NCBI GenBank assembly: GCA_037349315.1
Contig: JBAIAC010000059.1
Span: 18,818,501-18,882,500 of the forward strand
Origin: Chelydra serpentina
Lineage: Eukaryota; Chordata; Testudines; Chelydridae
DNA length: 64,000 nucleotides
Direction: 5' to 3'
The translations under genes and the position numbers were made by a program. The notes under the pieces are model-generated. The model did not search any database, was not told the origin of the DNA, and saw only the letters and a list, made by a program, of their open reading frames with translations. Within the stretch, counting starts at the first letter, position 1. Each line of letters begins with the position of its first letter. Positions 13,105 to 24,495 of this stretch are shown here, one piece after another.

Positions 13105-13330
13105 AGGCAGTGGGCACATACCTCAGGAGAGACAGTTCCTGCCCCAAACCACCTACAGTCTAAATAGACAAGAGAGGCAAGAAGGAAGCATTGTCCCCAA
13201 TTTACAGATGGGGAACTGAGGCACAGAGAGATTTACTCAAGGTCACATAGGAAGTTTGGAGCAGAGGTAGGACCTGAACCCGGATCTTCTGAGTCCCAGC
13301 GGCTTACCTACAAGACCATGCTTTCTCTCT
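13105..13330 (-). repeat. MIR-like SINE
   Basis: Antisense MIR wording in order: 'gacagttcctgccccaaacc', 'cccaatttacagatggggaa', 'ctgaggcacagagag', 'caaggtcacatagg', 'gaacccggatcttctgagtc'. Nearly full length. Confidence 0.75.
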
Positions 13331-13764
13331 GATCACCATTTTACTGTGTTACCTCCTTTGTAAATGGTTGATTTTATCTTTCCCCCTTCTCTTCTTGAAG
13401 AGCCCCCTTGTCCCAACGTTGCATTACTGCCCATGCCATTATGTATTTAACAAACAGGAGAGCCTTGTGTGTAAGAAGTCCTATCCCTGTAGCCACTAAA
13501 AACTAAATGGAACCACCCGCTGAGGCATACACTAGAGGGGCCAGTCCTGCAGTGGCCACCTCGAGAGAGAGCCTTCAGCAGGCTGAGGGATTCTTTTCAT
13601 CTCTCATGTCTATGCAGAATGATCTAAAAGGAATGGTAAATATGAGGGAGGGTGTCTCTGGCACTGAGGAAATTTCTCTTCCTCCCCCATATTAGCCCCC
13701 AAACAGGGGCCGCACCTGGTGAAGGCAAGGGGTGGAGGTTCAGGGGAGAGGCAACTCTAAAGGA

Positions 13765-13926
13765 ATGTCAACACTGCAGCTGGAAGCATGCTTCCCGGCT
13801 GGGGTAGACAGATGCCCCAGCCACCGCCCATCTTATCCCATTTACGCCACTATTTTTAGCACACAAGCTCTGCTTGAGGTAGCGCATATCTGTGGACCCG
13901 CACCTCCCAGCTGCAATGTAGATCCA
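13765..13926. repeat. Degenerate TIR element
   Basis: The left end 'tgtcaacactgcagctgg' pairs with the right end 'cagctgcaatgtagatc'. It is a diverged member of the 'tgtctacactg' MITE group. Confidence 0.4.
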
Positions 13927-14295
13927 CTCTAAGGGGCGGGGGGCGGGGGGGGGGGCTAGAGCTGTTATTTCCAGGGAGGAATTTTCAGTTGGAATTGGAT
14001 TAATTTCTGCTCCCCGTGAAGACCGGTTCTGTTGCCTCTGTGCGTATTTATCTTTTACGAGGGCAGGCGGGGATACAGAACATGGGCCAGCCTTTCATAT
14101 GAAGGGCTCTGCTAAAGCATGCTGCATTACAGATCTCAGCCAGAGATTCCCCAGCCATGCTGGGTAGAGCCAAAAAGCAGGTCCAAACACTTCCTGAAGG
14201 AACCCACAGCCCCAAAATAACTTAGTTTTAGGATCTCTCAGCCATGAGGGAGTTAGTCCCTCCTGTTACTAGAGGGTAGCAAAGGAAGGCAATAT

Positions 14296-14420
14296 ATTCA
14301 TAGATTTCAAGGCCCACAGGGACAATTATGATCATGTAGCATAGGACAGACCATAGAATTTCACGCAGTAATTCCTCCATCAAGTCCATAATTAGACCAT
14401 CTCATGGGAAATGGGATTTG
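14296..14420 (-). repeat. CR1-like LINE 3' end fragment
   Basis: 'ttcatagatttcaaggcccac' leads into 'gggacaattatgatcatg' and 'catagaatttcacgcagta', the antisense CR1 3' end also seen at 52345 and 44400 (sense). Confidence 0.65.
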
Positions 14421-15358
14421 TCCAACCATTGCCAGTGCTGCCATCTGGTTGTAATTTCATTCCCCTCGATGCTGCAAATGCAACTGTGTTGGAGGAACTG
14501 GCTGCAGCAGAGTTGTCCTCCAACATGGTTGCAGCATAGATAGGACCATGAATTGTAGACAGGACTATGAAATTTCCCCATGATTTAGTTACCTGCCCGG
14601 GTAGACAGGAAAATCTACACTACATGATGGAAGCATGTTTTACGCTTCCCCCCCATCACCGTGTCAAGTGTAACATAGACAGGACCACCACAAAGTGCAA
14701 CAGCTTCTGTTGTCCCCATCCTCTTTTCCAGTCAATGTTGTGCTTGTTGGGAAGAGACCCTGAGTTGTGGGAACAACTTCCCGGGTTCCCAAGCGTTGCT
14801 TTTGGTTGAACACTGATCCTTTTTTCCACCAGGTTTGAATGTGCTTTGAATGTTATCCAACCTCAGGCTCTGACCCACATCTGACAATAATAAAACTCAC
14901 AATAACTAGCCCCATTAAAACACTGGCTCCATGAGCTGAGGGGGGGCGGGGGAGGGATTCACTTAATGCTGGTGAGCTCATCTCATGTGATGTCACTTAA
15001 AGGAAAAACATTGACGTCTCCCATGTAGAACTCAGCCTTGCATTTCTCAGCCTGTAAATCTTCAGAGTTTAAAGATACAATGTGTCCCATCTGCCTAGTC
15101 TAATCCTGAGTAATTTTCTGGAGGTTTGGGAAGAATTCAGAACAAGACACCTTTAAGGAACTGTGATGAGATGTTTTAAAGAGTTCCAAGGGTTTGTGGG
15201 AGCCAAGGAAGGGGAATGAATACTCCTCTCCCAAAAGAGGAAGAGGGCCTGCTCAGGAAGTCACAGTTCATGAATCAAGCCACATTATGAATGGGAACAA
15301 CAGACCATTCATGTATGTAACTTTTCACTGTATTTTACACCTGAAAAGAAGCCTAGGC

Positions 15359-15653
15359 CAGGGGTCTCAAACACGTGGCCTACGGGCCGCATTCCTGCGG
15401 CCCGCCATAGGTGCCGACTCCACTGGCAGCCAAGCTCCAAACATTACTGAGTGTTTATATTTTATTAAAACCCCTCTTTGCAGTACAGTTTTTAAAAAGT
15501 TAATACATTGACTTTTAATAGAATACTATATTACTCTTCATTTTTTAAATATACTTTTGCATCATTGTATGAAAAGGTTTCAGTGATGCGGCCCTCGGGC
15601 CAATTTACTAGTTCTCATGTGGCCCTCGTGGTGATTTGAGTTTGAGATCCCTG
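15359..15653. mobile_element. Non-autonomous hAT element (CAGGGGTCTCAAAC ends)
   Basis: It begins CAGGGGTCTCAAAC and ends GTTTGAGATCCCTG, a 14-bp TIR with one mismatch. An exact 8-bp TSD, GCCTAGGC, lies at 15351-15358 and 15654-15661. The interior is AT-rich, with 'gcggcccgcc' and 'gcggccctcgggcc' near the ends, a Charlie-like layout. It has no coding capacity. A second copy of this family begins near 63894 and runs off the window. Confidence 0.9.
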
Positions 15654-16009
15654 GCCTAGGCAATGCATGCTTCTTCTCCACTACACTGTAGGGTGTATGT
15701 ATGGAGGAGTGTCTCAAACAGAGAAGAGGCGATGGCTTAGGAGAATGCTTAGGAGAATGCAGGTGGGATATGGAGCCATTTGCATCTAGCCTGCAGGTCT
15801 GACTCCATTTCAGATTGGGAGTTGTTGGAAGTTGTCTCCTCATGAGTGTTTGGCCTGTGAGGGTTCTGAGGTTTCAATCCAGGTCTTAATGAACGCGTGA
15901 CCGTGTCACAAAATCTACCACTAACTGGGCCTCATTGGTGCCCTTGTGTGGATGGCCTGCGTCACCACTCAGTATAGAGACCAAGAAGCAGAGGGAGAGA
16001 GAGTAAAGA

Positions 16010-16105
16010 TGGCCTAATGGTTAGAGCACTAGCCTAGGGCTTGGGAGAGTGGGTTTAAGTCCTTGCCCCACCACAGAACTCCTGTGTGACCCTGGGCAAG
16101 TCATT
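16010..16105 (+). repeat. MIR-like SINE 5' fragment
   Basis: 'ggttagagcactagcctagg', 'gggagagtgggtttaagtcc' and 'gaccctgggcaagtca' are the tRNA-related head and core of the MIR-like family. It is cut at about 16105 by the next element. Confidence 0.6.
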
Positions 16106-16106
16106 C

Positions 16107-16306
16107 AGAGCAGGTCTATACGTAAAACGCTGTGCTGGTGCAGCCTGTGTGAGAGGCAGTAGCTATGTCAACAGGAGGGCTTCTCCTGTCAGCATCGCGC
16201 TGTCTGCACTGGGGATTAGGTTAGTATCACTCAGGGGTGTGACACAGCCACACCCTGGAGCAATGTAGTTACACCAATGTAAGTGTGTAGTGTAGATCTG
16301 GCTTTT
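16107..16306. repeat. Degenerate TIR element next to a MIR fragment
   Basis: The left end 'agcaggtctatac' faces the right end 'gtgtagatctggct'. The interior contains 'gtcaacaggagggcttctcctgtcagc', an internal hairpin. It appears to have landed inside, or replaced the tail of, the MIR-like copy on its left. Confidence 0.45.
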
Positions 16307-16776
16307 GAGCTCCACAGAGCTCTTCTTCACGTCTGGGAAACGTACTCAGTGTCTCAGCTACACACAAGGTGGAACAGATTGTTGAGCATGGAACAGATTG
16401 TTGAGCATAAGCAGTTCACACGTCTTAAGAGGCCATTCAAGGTGAAGTGGCTCATTAACGCTGATAAAAGATATTCCCTCATCCGCAGTGTCTCTTATAT
16501 CCTGGGACCAGTACAGCAACAACAATGCTGCCCACAGAATCATTTAGAATCTGTTCCTGTTGATTGCTCTGACCCCTAGGGTTTTCTGACAGAGGAAGCA
16601 GGTAGAACTCTGTGTATAGTGATAAGCAGTTAGACCAGGTGCCGAGGTTAGGGGGGCAGTAAGACCGAACAGGACTAAGATCCACCAAATCCTTAAACTC
16701 CAGCTCCACCGCCTGTTCTTCCTCTGCAAAATAAGTCCGGGTCTCCTGACTCGCCACTTAAATCCAGCGTTGCCAC

Positions 16777-16899
16777 TAGGGTGACCAGATGTCCCGATTT
16801 TATAGGGACAGTCCTGATTTTGGGGTCTTTTTCTTATATAGGCTCCTATTACCCCCACCCCCCGTCCTGATTTTTCACATTTGCTGTCTGGTCACCCTA
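16777..16899 (+). mobile_element. hAT-type MITE, TAGGGTGACCAGAT family, copy 1
   Basis: It begins TAGGGTGACCAGAT and ends in the inverted partner CTGTCTGGTCACCCTA. An exact 8-bp TSD, GTTGCCAC, lies at 16769-16776 and 16900-16907. The 123-bp body carries 'tttttcttatataggctcc' and a C-rich tract. It is non-coding. Copies 2-5 are at 39677, 40441, 44507 and, as a longer relative, 30740. Confidence 0.9.
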
Positions 16900-17019
16900 G
16901 TTGCCACCAATCCCAGATCAACCCTTTCTCCATGCTCTTTCTACGGTACTTATATGGCCCGCCTCACTGCAGTATTTGAGCACCTCCCAGTCTGTCTTGG
17001 ATTTATCCTCATAACACCC

Positions 17020-17195
17020 CTGTGAAGTGGGGTGGTGCTGTTATCCCCATTTTACAGATGGGGAGCAGAGGCACAGAGAGACTAAGTGACTCCCCAAGGT
17101 CACACAGGCAGTCCATGGCAGAGCAGGGACTCAAACCCGGATCTCCCCAATCCTAGGTGAGTGCCCTAACTGCTGGACCATTCTTCCCTTCTCGT
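17020..17195 (-). repeat. MIR-like SINE
   Basis: Antisense core 'ttatccccattttacagatg', 'cagaggcacagagagac', 'aaggtcacacaggcag' and 'tcaaacccggatctcc'. Confidence 0.75.
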
Positions 17196-17829
17196 CATTG
17201 AGGGGCCTCCCAGCAACCCTCACCTGCAGCCTACATCTCTGCCAGATTGTTCCTCCCATCCCTCCAGTTCCTTTTCTCAAGAAAAACCTTCTGCTCTCAG
17301 GCTTCAGTGAAAAAGAACATCAGTGAGTTAAAAAGAAACAAGCCAGTCTCCTTGTTGTATCTACCCCTGAGAACACCGGGTGATGGGGAAAGGTTTGCTG
17401 TGCTCCAGCCAGAGCCGTAAAAACACTGTGCTTAGCGTTTGTGTTGGTGCATAGGTACCATGGCGATGGACCCTGGATAATTGCATTAGATAGACAGTAC
17501 AGAGCTTTCTACCTTAATAGCTGTACAGCGAGTTGAACTCATCAAAGTAAATCACGCTCACTTCAAATGGCACCGAGGTCTCTCTGCTGCAGCTCCTCTT
17601 GCCTTCAGGGAGCTGGTCATCCCCTGCAGGCGTTCAGGGAGCAATTATTTCGGAGAGCAAGCAAGGTCAATGGGGAAAAAATGGGATGTTGCCCCTTTAA
17701 GCAGCTGAGTGAAGCATGTGTCCGTGGTGTAGCCTATGAGTTAAACTGCGTGTCTGTGTGCTGAGTAAGGAATGCGGTTGCATGCCTGACCCCTTAGCTA
17801 TGATCAGCAGGGCTGTTGCTCATGTGCTG

Positions 17830-18087
17830 AGCTCATTCAAGCTCGCTGGAGCTGGAGGTGCGCGCACACACGCAGGGAGAGAGAGGAGAGAAGAGAAGCT
17901 GTAGTGCTGGAAAAGGGGGTGAGGGTCTCTCTCTTCCCCATCTCCCCCCACCCCTTTTATTTTAATTCCTCCTGGACGCTGGATTTGGGCGCGGGGGGAG
18001 TTCAGGCTTTTTTTTTTTTTTTTGCCTGCCAGCTGTTGTTTTGCTAGGGCAAGCAGTGCCTCTGTGAGACGCAGCCCAGCTGCCTGG
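17830..18087 (+). promoter_or_regulatory. Candidate promoter / 5' UTR of an alternative DUSP8 first exon
   Basis: A purine-rich GA stretch, 'gtgcgcgcacacacgc', a C-rich run and 'gggcgcggggg' precede the candidate exon and stand out from the neutral DNA around them. No canonical TATA box at a convincing distance. The call rests on the exon at 18088 being real and is an inference. Confidence 0.3.
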
Positions 18088-18205
18088 ATGCCTCTGGATG
18101 TTATGATTGCGCCCTCCGAGGACCAGTTCTGGATGGACATGCATGAGGGGCAGATGAAGCTGAAAATCAGGGTGCGGAGGATGAAGGAGAGCAGGGACAT
18201 GCGAG
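18088..18205 (+). CDS. Candidate alternative first coding exon of DUSP8 (39 codons + 1 base)
   Basis: An open frame starts at ATG 18088 (a second ATG at 18103) and runs to a GT at 18206-18207 after 'catgcgag'. It would encode MPLDVMIAPSEDQFW at the start and a charged end (KLKIRVRRMKESRDMR). The exon ends after the first base of a codon (g). The DUSP8 exon at 29056 starts with the last two bases of a codon (gg), so the two join in frame as GGG (Gly), the residue expected there. The donor, GAG/GTTTGT, is only moderate and the context of the first ATG is weak. I do not recognise the peptide. The join would give a DUSP8 without its rhodanese/kinase-docking domain. It may instead be a chance open frame. 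Confidence 0.35.
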
Positions 18206-20924
18206 GTTTGTGGGCCGGCTCCTTTCCTTTGGGGGCTGGGGGGTGCTGTTTGTTGAGCCTGACCCATGCGGTAAGAGGCTGTCTTTGCAGAACAGCTGAT
18301 GTGCGGGCAATGTAAAGGTGTCAGGCAGCTGGCATCTTGCAGGCATGAGAATAGAGGGATCCTGGAAGCATTTTGGGATGGGGGTGGGGAGAATACCAGG
18401 AATTTTCAACCTTTTCAATTGCAGGAAGCTTTTGGGGGGGGTGCACCTGGCCTGTCCCTCCAGGGGACTCGGGGGGTGGCAAAGGAAGAAATGAGATCTT
18501 TCGCTGCAGAGCATGGCAGGTGAGGTTCTGCTGTTGACTGCAAGGGGAGAGGGAAGGAGGAGACTGGCATTAGGAGGTGGGTTTCCCCCTCAGGCTCCCA
18601 TCTAGAAACCAGGAGTGCTGCTTGTTTAGTGGAACTAGCTAAGTTGGGACTAAATCCTGCAAGTTTGGAGGGGCTAAGCAAGAGTGAAAGAGAACACTCC
18701 CAGGAGGAAGCTGGGCGGGGGGAGCTCCGTCCTTATTCACCCACACTTGCACTCCTCCACGGCAGGAGGACACAGAGGAGATGGTCTATTCCTGTATGCC
18801 ACTCCAGGCGTTAAGCAGCATCATGCACTAGTTGCTGGGCTGCTAGGGGCCAGTGAGGCAATTGTCATCTGTCCCCGTGTGCAAAGGGCGTGGGGTGGGG
18901 CGCCAAAGGGAGGAATTCCCCCAGAAGAAAGTGATGATTGCGGACAGGGTGTTCAAAGAAACACTATTAAGAAAGTGACACCGCTTCAGCCCACCTCCAA
19001 CCAACCAAATAGCCCCTGCTGCTGTCTCACTTCCCCCCCACTGAGGCCATCACTAAATTCCCCTCTTGCAGAGCCTTTAAAAAAAAGGGATTTTGCAATG
19101 TCTTAGCTTCACTGCGCTAGGGTGAGAGGAGGAAAGGGGGAAATTAAGCAGAGCGGCTTAAAATATGCCTAGCCTCGAATGACCTAGTTTACCAAATGGT
19201 TTAATCAAGCAGCTCTTCCCCCCCCCTCTCCCCCATCATCGTCATCCCTTAAAATGAGAAACTGCTAAATGAGCTTGGCATGTTTTTGTGGTGTGAGCCA
19301 CATAACCCAGTGATGGTGTAATTAGTAATAGGTCAGTCGTGGAAATGACACATTCTTCTTTACTTAGAACAAGTAAAGCCAGTCCAGAGCAGACACAGTC
19401 ACCAGAGGAAAATCAGGACGAGCAACTTTGGGGGCTGGAGCTGCGGGTTTCTTTCTTTTTTCTCTTTTGTAAGGAAGTACCAAAAACCCAGTTGGCAAGA
19501 CTAGGGGAGGAGCAGGCAACAAGGCTTACCTGGTCTTTAGGCTTGTAGGATGAATCTACGAGGGCAACAACTGCTGGCGTAAAATCAAGAATAAGTATTG
19601 GCCAGGAGAGCCAAAGCAGGCTCAAGGTTGCTGCGTGAAAGCAGTTTGGGAGGGAAGGAAGTGACTAGTGGGGAATGTACATGGATCAATACTGGGGCGC
19701 TAGTTCATCTGCTTCTCATACCAACAGCCTGGAAGAAAGAACCTGCAATGGGGTGTTGAAATCGCCTGATGGTGCCAAACTAAGGGAGGGTATAAAGAGA
19801 GAGGTCAGTCGATATGACACTGTGAGATTCAGCGTGACTAGGAGCAGAGAGGGTAGATGTATGTTTCTCTCCACTGTGATAAGGTTGGAGGGAGTGGAAG
19901 AACCCGAATAGAGAATATATGCTCGTAGGCCATAAAACAGAGCAGAAGGAGGGTCTGGGGAGCCAGCAAACACAGATGAGGGGGCCTTCTAGTCTAGACC
20001 CTGTATAAGGAATCAGTGAGGCCACATCTGGAATGCTCTAAGCCTAGTTCTAGCCATGTCTGATACAAAAAGGAATATTGGAGACGTATGTAGGCATTGT
20101 CCAGTAGAGGGCGAGTTGACCTGACTGAGAAGAGGGCAGGATCTTTCGTTAGTTGGGAAGAAGGGAAACCAGAACTAATTTCTTAAGTATGGAGGAGACG
20201 ACAGAAAGCCACAAATTTCTCACGCAGGTGCCCATACACCTCAGTCCTGACCTGCAGCCACCCCTGCTATTGCAGTGCTGGGTCCTGACCAACAGTGATG
20301 CTTGCTCCTCCAGCCCTTGAGACCCAGCAGTGGCTGTAACACTTATTTCAGCAGGAAGCTTGGTGGGGTGCGGGTCGTTCTTTTCCATTGAGACAATCAT
20401 TGTGCAAAAACAAAAGGGCTAAATAGGAGACCTTTTCCAATGGAGAAGTGATGAGGATGGCAGGGCGGAGGGGAAATCTAAAATTTCCCAGAGAGCAGGA
20501 AGCCCTGACCCACACCAAGAAACTTTCCAAAGGGTGATGAGTAAGGGTGTTAGTAAATGCCCTTTCATCATCTCACTCAGCAGCTGGCATGAATGGGCCA
20601 CCACCAAGCAAAAGCATGAGGTAGGAGCCAGGGGAGGTGATGCTGCAGTGAGGGATTTTCCCAGAGGCCGAGGAAATGATGCTACTTTGGTATCTGAAGG
20701 CAGCTGTCCTTGTCCAGCCCCTCTGCTCTATGTGCTTTTCTCCCTTTCTCTGCCCTGCGTGTTCAGTCATGTCACTGACTAGGAGAACAGGGTGGGGGTT
20801 TAGCTGAGACAATAAGAGACAAAGGGCTGGTTTTTTAGGGGCCAGATCCTGCAGTTCTCAGTTCTTTACTCAGACTGAACTCTCATTACTTGGGCAGCAA
20901 GTCAAGGACTACAGGGTTTGTGCC
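18206..20924. other. Intron-like or intergenic DNA
   Basis: Mostly unique sequence. A short sense CR1-like piece sits at about 19995-20085 ('ctgtataaggaatcagtgagg', 'catctggaatgct'). No exon with both splice sites and recognisable coding content was seen. Confidence 0.4.
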
Positions 20925-21040
20925 CAATTCAGTAAGGTACTTAAGCACATGCCTAACTTGAAGCATTTCTCATTGACTTCAGTGGACTCGTCCTTTCACT
21001 GAGACATGTGTTTAAATATCTCGCTGAATTGAGGCCTTGA
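20925..21040. repeat. Palindromic 'ttaagcacatgc' element
   Basis: 'caattcagtaaggtacttaag' plus 'cacatgcctaacttgaagc' face 'gtgtttaaatatctcgctga' across 'cattgacttcagtgg'. A second member lies at about 25395-25520 ('caagcaaagcacggaagtgc' facing 'gtgcttaggtgctttgttg'). These are imperfect full-length palindromes of an old non-autonomous element. Confidence 0.5.
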
Positions 21041-21258
21041 CCCTTAAGGAGGAAAGTGACATCTCTGTTACTCAAAGACGAGCGCTTAATGCTTCCAGCT
21101 GTTTAAAAGCCTGTAATGAATATCCCCGGGCACATCGGAGGCTGTGGAGTCACTGCTGGCGCTGCCAGGCAGCTTGGGAACCCCAGGCACAGTTCTGAGC
21201 ACTGAGGTTTTCAATGGCGATAGCACCGAGGGACCAGCATGAAGAGCTGTTTCCTATC

Positions 21259-21445
21259 GGGGGGGGAGGGATAGCTCAGTGGTTTGAGCATTGGCCTGCT
21301 AAACCCAGGGTTGTGAGTTCAATCCTTGAGGGGGCCATTTGGGGATCTGGGGCAAAAATTGGGGATTGGTCCTGCTTTGAGCAGGGGGTTGGACTAGATG
21401 ACCTACTAAGGTCCCTTCCAACCCTGATATTCTATGATTCTATCG
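21259..21445 (+). repeat. tRNA-derived SINE with CR1-like tail (turtle Cry I type)
   Basis: The head reads like a tRNA gene: A box 'atagctcagtggtttgagc' and B box 'gttgtgagttcaatcc'. The tail 'ggttggactagatgacctac' plus 'aaggtcccttccaaccctga' and 'attctatgattctat' matches CR1 3' ends. In cryptodiran turtles SINEs of this build are known and are moved by CR1-type LINEs. It is not a functional tRNA: there is no acceptor stem partner. Confidence 0.85.
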
Positions 21446-24309
21446 AGGGGCAGGAGCTCTGGAAGCAGATGGCTTTATGTAATCGTGGAGTGAGAGCCAA
21501 CCCTGGCAGGGCTGTGTGGGAGCAACATGAGACGAATGGTTCATTAGACCGTACCTGACTTGCGTATGCAACTGCATGCACTGCTGCACCTTTTCCACGT
21601 GCTCAACAGGGAGCATCTGCGAATCCTGAGCCCACTGCCTGCATTTACTGACACCAATGCCCAGGGAGGGAGGAGTCTACTGTGACTCCCCCGCTCAAAG
21701 GCACAGAGATGTTGGGGGGCAGAGACTGTCTCGCTCGTGAGCAGATGTGCTTTAGCATCTCCAGGTGAAGGCACCTTCTATCTCCCAGGCGTAGGTCCTG
21801 TGCCGCTCTGGGTCATACCAGAAGGCAGGGTTTCAGGCTGCAGTGCAGGCTCCCGTACCCGACATCACAGCCATACCAGGAAGGCTATTACGGCAGCCAC
21901 TGCCGTTAAATAGCAGTTATTGGAAAGATGGGGACCAGCCATAACCTGTCCCTAGACCGAACCTCCGGTGTCTACTGGCTGCTCCCAGGATGCCCCCGGC
22001 GAGAGAGGAAGATGGGGCAGAATGGCCTGTGAGCCAGCGAGCTCAAACAGAGGCTGCCACTCTGTGGCTGTGCCTCCGTCCCCCTCCTCTTCTCTGCTCA
22101 GGACAGCTCTGCTCTTGCTGGTGTGAACGTGCAGCCCTCCTCCCCTGTTGCGTGCACAAAAGAAGGGGAAGGGTGAGTAAGTGGGACACTTTTCTGCTGT
22201 CCAGTCTGGCTTACCAGAGACAGCCCTTATGCTCTCAGGGGAAAGCACGTGCACTAGTATGTCAGAGGCACCCGTGGGAGCTGGAGACTGCCAGAAAGCA
22301 CCTCCAGGAGCAAAGCACTGTCTCTGTGCTAGAGCATCGCTTCAGCGTTTGTTACTGGGGGAGGGTTGTTTATATAAAGCCTAATCCTTCCCTGTTGAAG
22401 TCAGTGGGAGTTTTCCCTCTCATTCCAATGAGAGCAGGACCAAGGCCCCAGTGGCATAGATAGGCATGGTGTTTCAGTGGAGACTCGGAGGGGTGAGCCC
22501 ACACGGCGGGAAATAAATGGGGAGCCTGGGGCCCTCAAAAGAACAGGCTAACAGGTTTTCAAGCCAAGATGACCCCGTTACTCTCTCTGTGCGCTCCATG
22601 GCATCAGGTGTTGTTTCCAGCCTGCAGGGAAACCTGACTGGGAGCAGCAAAGCATCACGGCTGACGAGGCCCAACATGCTCCCCTAAGCCTGAGTGGAAT
22701 GTCCCCCTGGTTCTAACCGTGGGGAATGCGGATGGCCCCGTTTAACGTGCCTGCCACACGTCCCTTTTGATCTCACTTCAGCGCTTCCCCGCATTTCTCT
22801 GCCCTGCCTTCATATCTCAAAGGGTTTTCCAAGCCCTTTAATCCCTAGAGGAGAATGAGGATCACATTTCCCTCTCTCCCTGTCCTCCCTGGTGAAGGCA
22901 AACGCTGGTATCTTTTGATTCTGAGTGCAACCCTTTTATCAAAGTCCCCTTCCCCCTGCCCTCACAGCTGCCTTCACAACTGCTGGCTTTTCCTGTGATC
23001 ATAGTGAGAGTGGCAATGGAGTGGGTCCATGCTGCCTGGCTGAGTGTGAGTAAGGACAGCAGGGGCTGTCTCTTGTTCTTCTGCACTGGGTCTCTTACTG
23101 TTCTTACTGCTCTACAATACTCTTCCCTTTATGGATGTATATATCCACAAAGCTGGGGTTTACCACCCAGGAGGCGAAACAATAGGACGCTGCTCTTACC
23201 TTCACCTAGAACTTGTTACAGTTTGCACAGGGTCATATCGAACACATCATCGGGAGCAGTCCTGTACTGGCAGAGAGATGGATTGACGGCCCAATAGGTT
23301 TGTTCTATCCTCAAACTCTTGGACATGATCTAGAACACCGTGGGCATTGTTGCTGTGTGGGGGTGTCTAGATAAAAGTCCTCTGACTGTTATTTCTAGGA
23401 CTGTTCAAATCATGGGCCAGATCTTCAGCGGGTGTAAATCAACTCCATTGACTTCAGTAGAGCGACACCTGTTTGTGCCAGCTGAGGACAGTGGCTAGAC
23501 CACATGTGAAGCTTGTCTCCTAGGGCAGGCAATGGAGGCAGCTTCTTTTAAATCCAGAGATCCCAGGTTTGATAATTATTCAGCAGTGATTATGGAGACC
23601 CTCACGTATATTTATCTCTTTCCTAGGCTATGTCTGTGGGTGTATTTTCTTCCCCTGTGATGGTGGCACAAAGCAGCTAAGCACCATTACGAGTGTGCAT
23701 CTATTTTTGTCTTGGTGTTTGCTGAGATGTGCTTTGTACATTGGCTCTTAATTATCCAGGCGTGTAGTGAGATGATTGTACAGAGCTCCTTGTTCTCTCT
23801 GTTACCCTCTGACTGTTGTATTTATCACCCGCCTGAAGTCCCAGGGGGCACACTCTCTCATGATTCGCCGCAATCTACCAGCGGGCCAGGTGGTATGAGA
23901 AGATGTTACAGCTCAAAGAGAACGGCAGCTGCTTTCTCTGACAAATGTCTGGGCTTTTAAAGAACTCCAGTGCCCACTGCCCTCACCCTTGAACTGTTAC
24001 AGCTTTCCCAGTGACATTTGTTTTTAATGGGCGGTTGTCACTCATCTCCTCTGTGAAAATCTGGGGCTGGAGGAAGTGGCAGGGGGAGGAGGTTGAGAGC
24101 CTTGGATGTGGGGTGGGGGAGGAGGAGAGGGGCTGGAAGTAAGAAATAGCTTCTTTCCTTTCAGTGTACAGTAGGCAAGCGTTCCATGCTGCGCCCCCGG
24201 GCGAGCACGACTCCTGCCTCCAGCAGCAAACTGTCTAGAGCATTGAGAAAAAGCCTCTTACAGGGATGCTTAGGCAGTTTTCCAAAGGGAGGGAGGCAGC
24301 AGGGCCAAG
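21446..24309. other. Intron-like or intergenic DNA, no gene recognised
   Basis: Palindromic-element fragments lie at about 22375-22450 ('cctgttgaagtcagtgggag') and 23412-23490 ('gggccagatcttcagcgggtg'). I see no coding exon. Confidence 0.4.
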
Positions 24310-24495
24310 TAATGAAAGCACAGGACCGGGAGGTAGGAGACCAGGATTCTGTTCCCAGACTTGCTGTGTGACCTCTGTGCCTGTTTCCCCATCTCCCAAA
24401 TGGGAACAATAACGATTCCTTATGTCCCAGGGGTGCTACGTTCCTTACTGTCTGTAAAGTTCTCTGAGAGCCTCGGGGAGAAGGCACTAAGGGTT
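24310..24495 (+). repeat. MIR-like SINE
   Basis: 'gaccgggaggtaggagacc', 'ctgtgtgacctctgtgcctg', 'ccccatctcccaaatgggaa' and 'gtctgtaaagttctctgaga' give the sense MIR order. Confidence 0.6.

Noticed and set aside
21259..21330. tRNA gene
   Set aside because: A and B boxes are present but there is no closing acceptor stem, and a CR1-type tail follows, so it is a SINE head.
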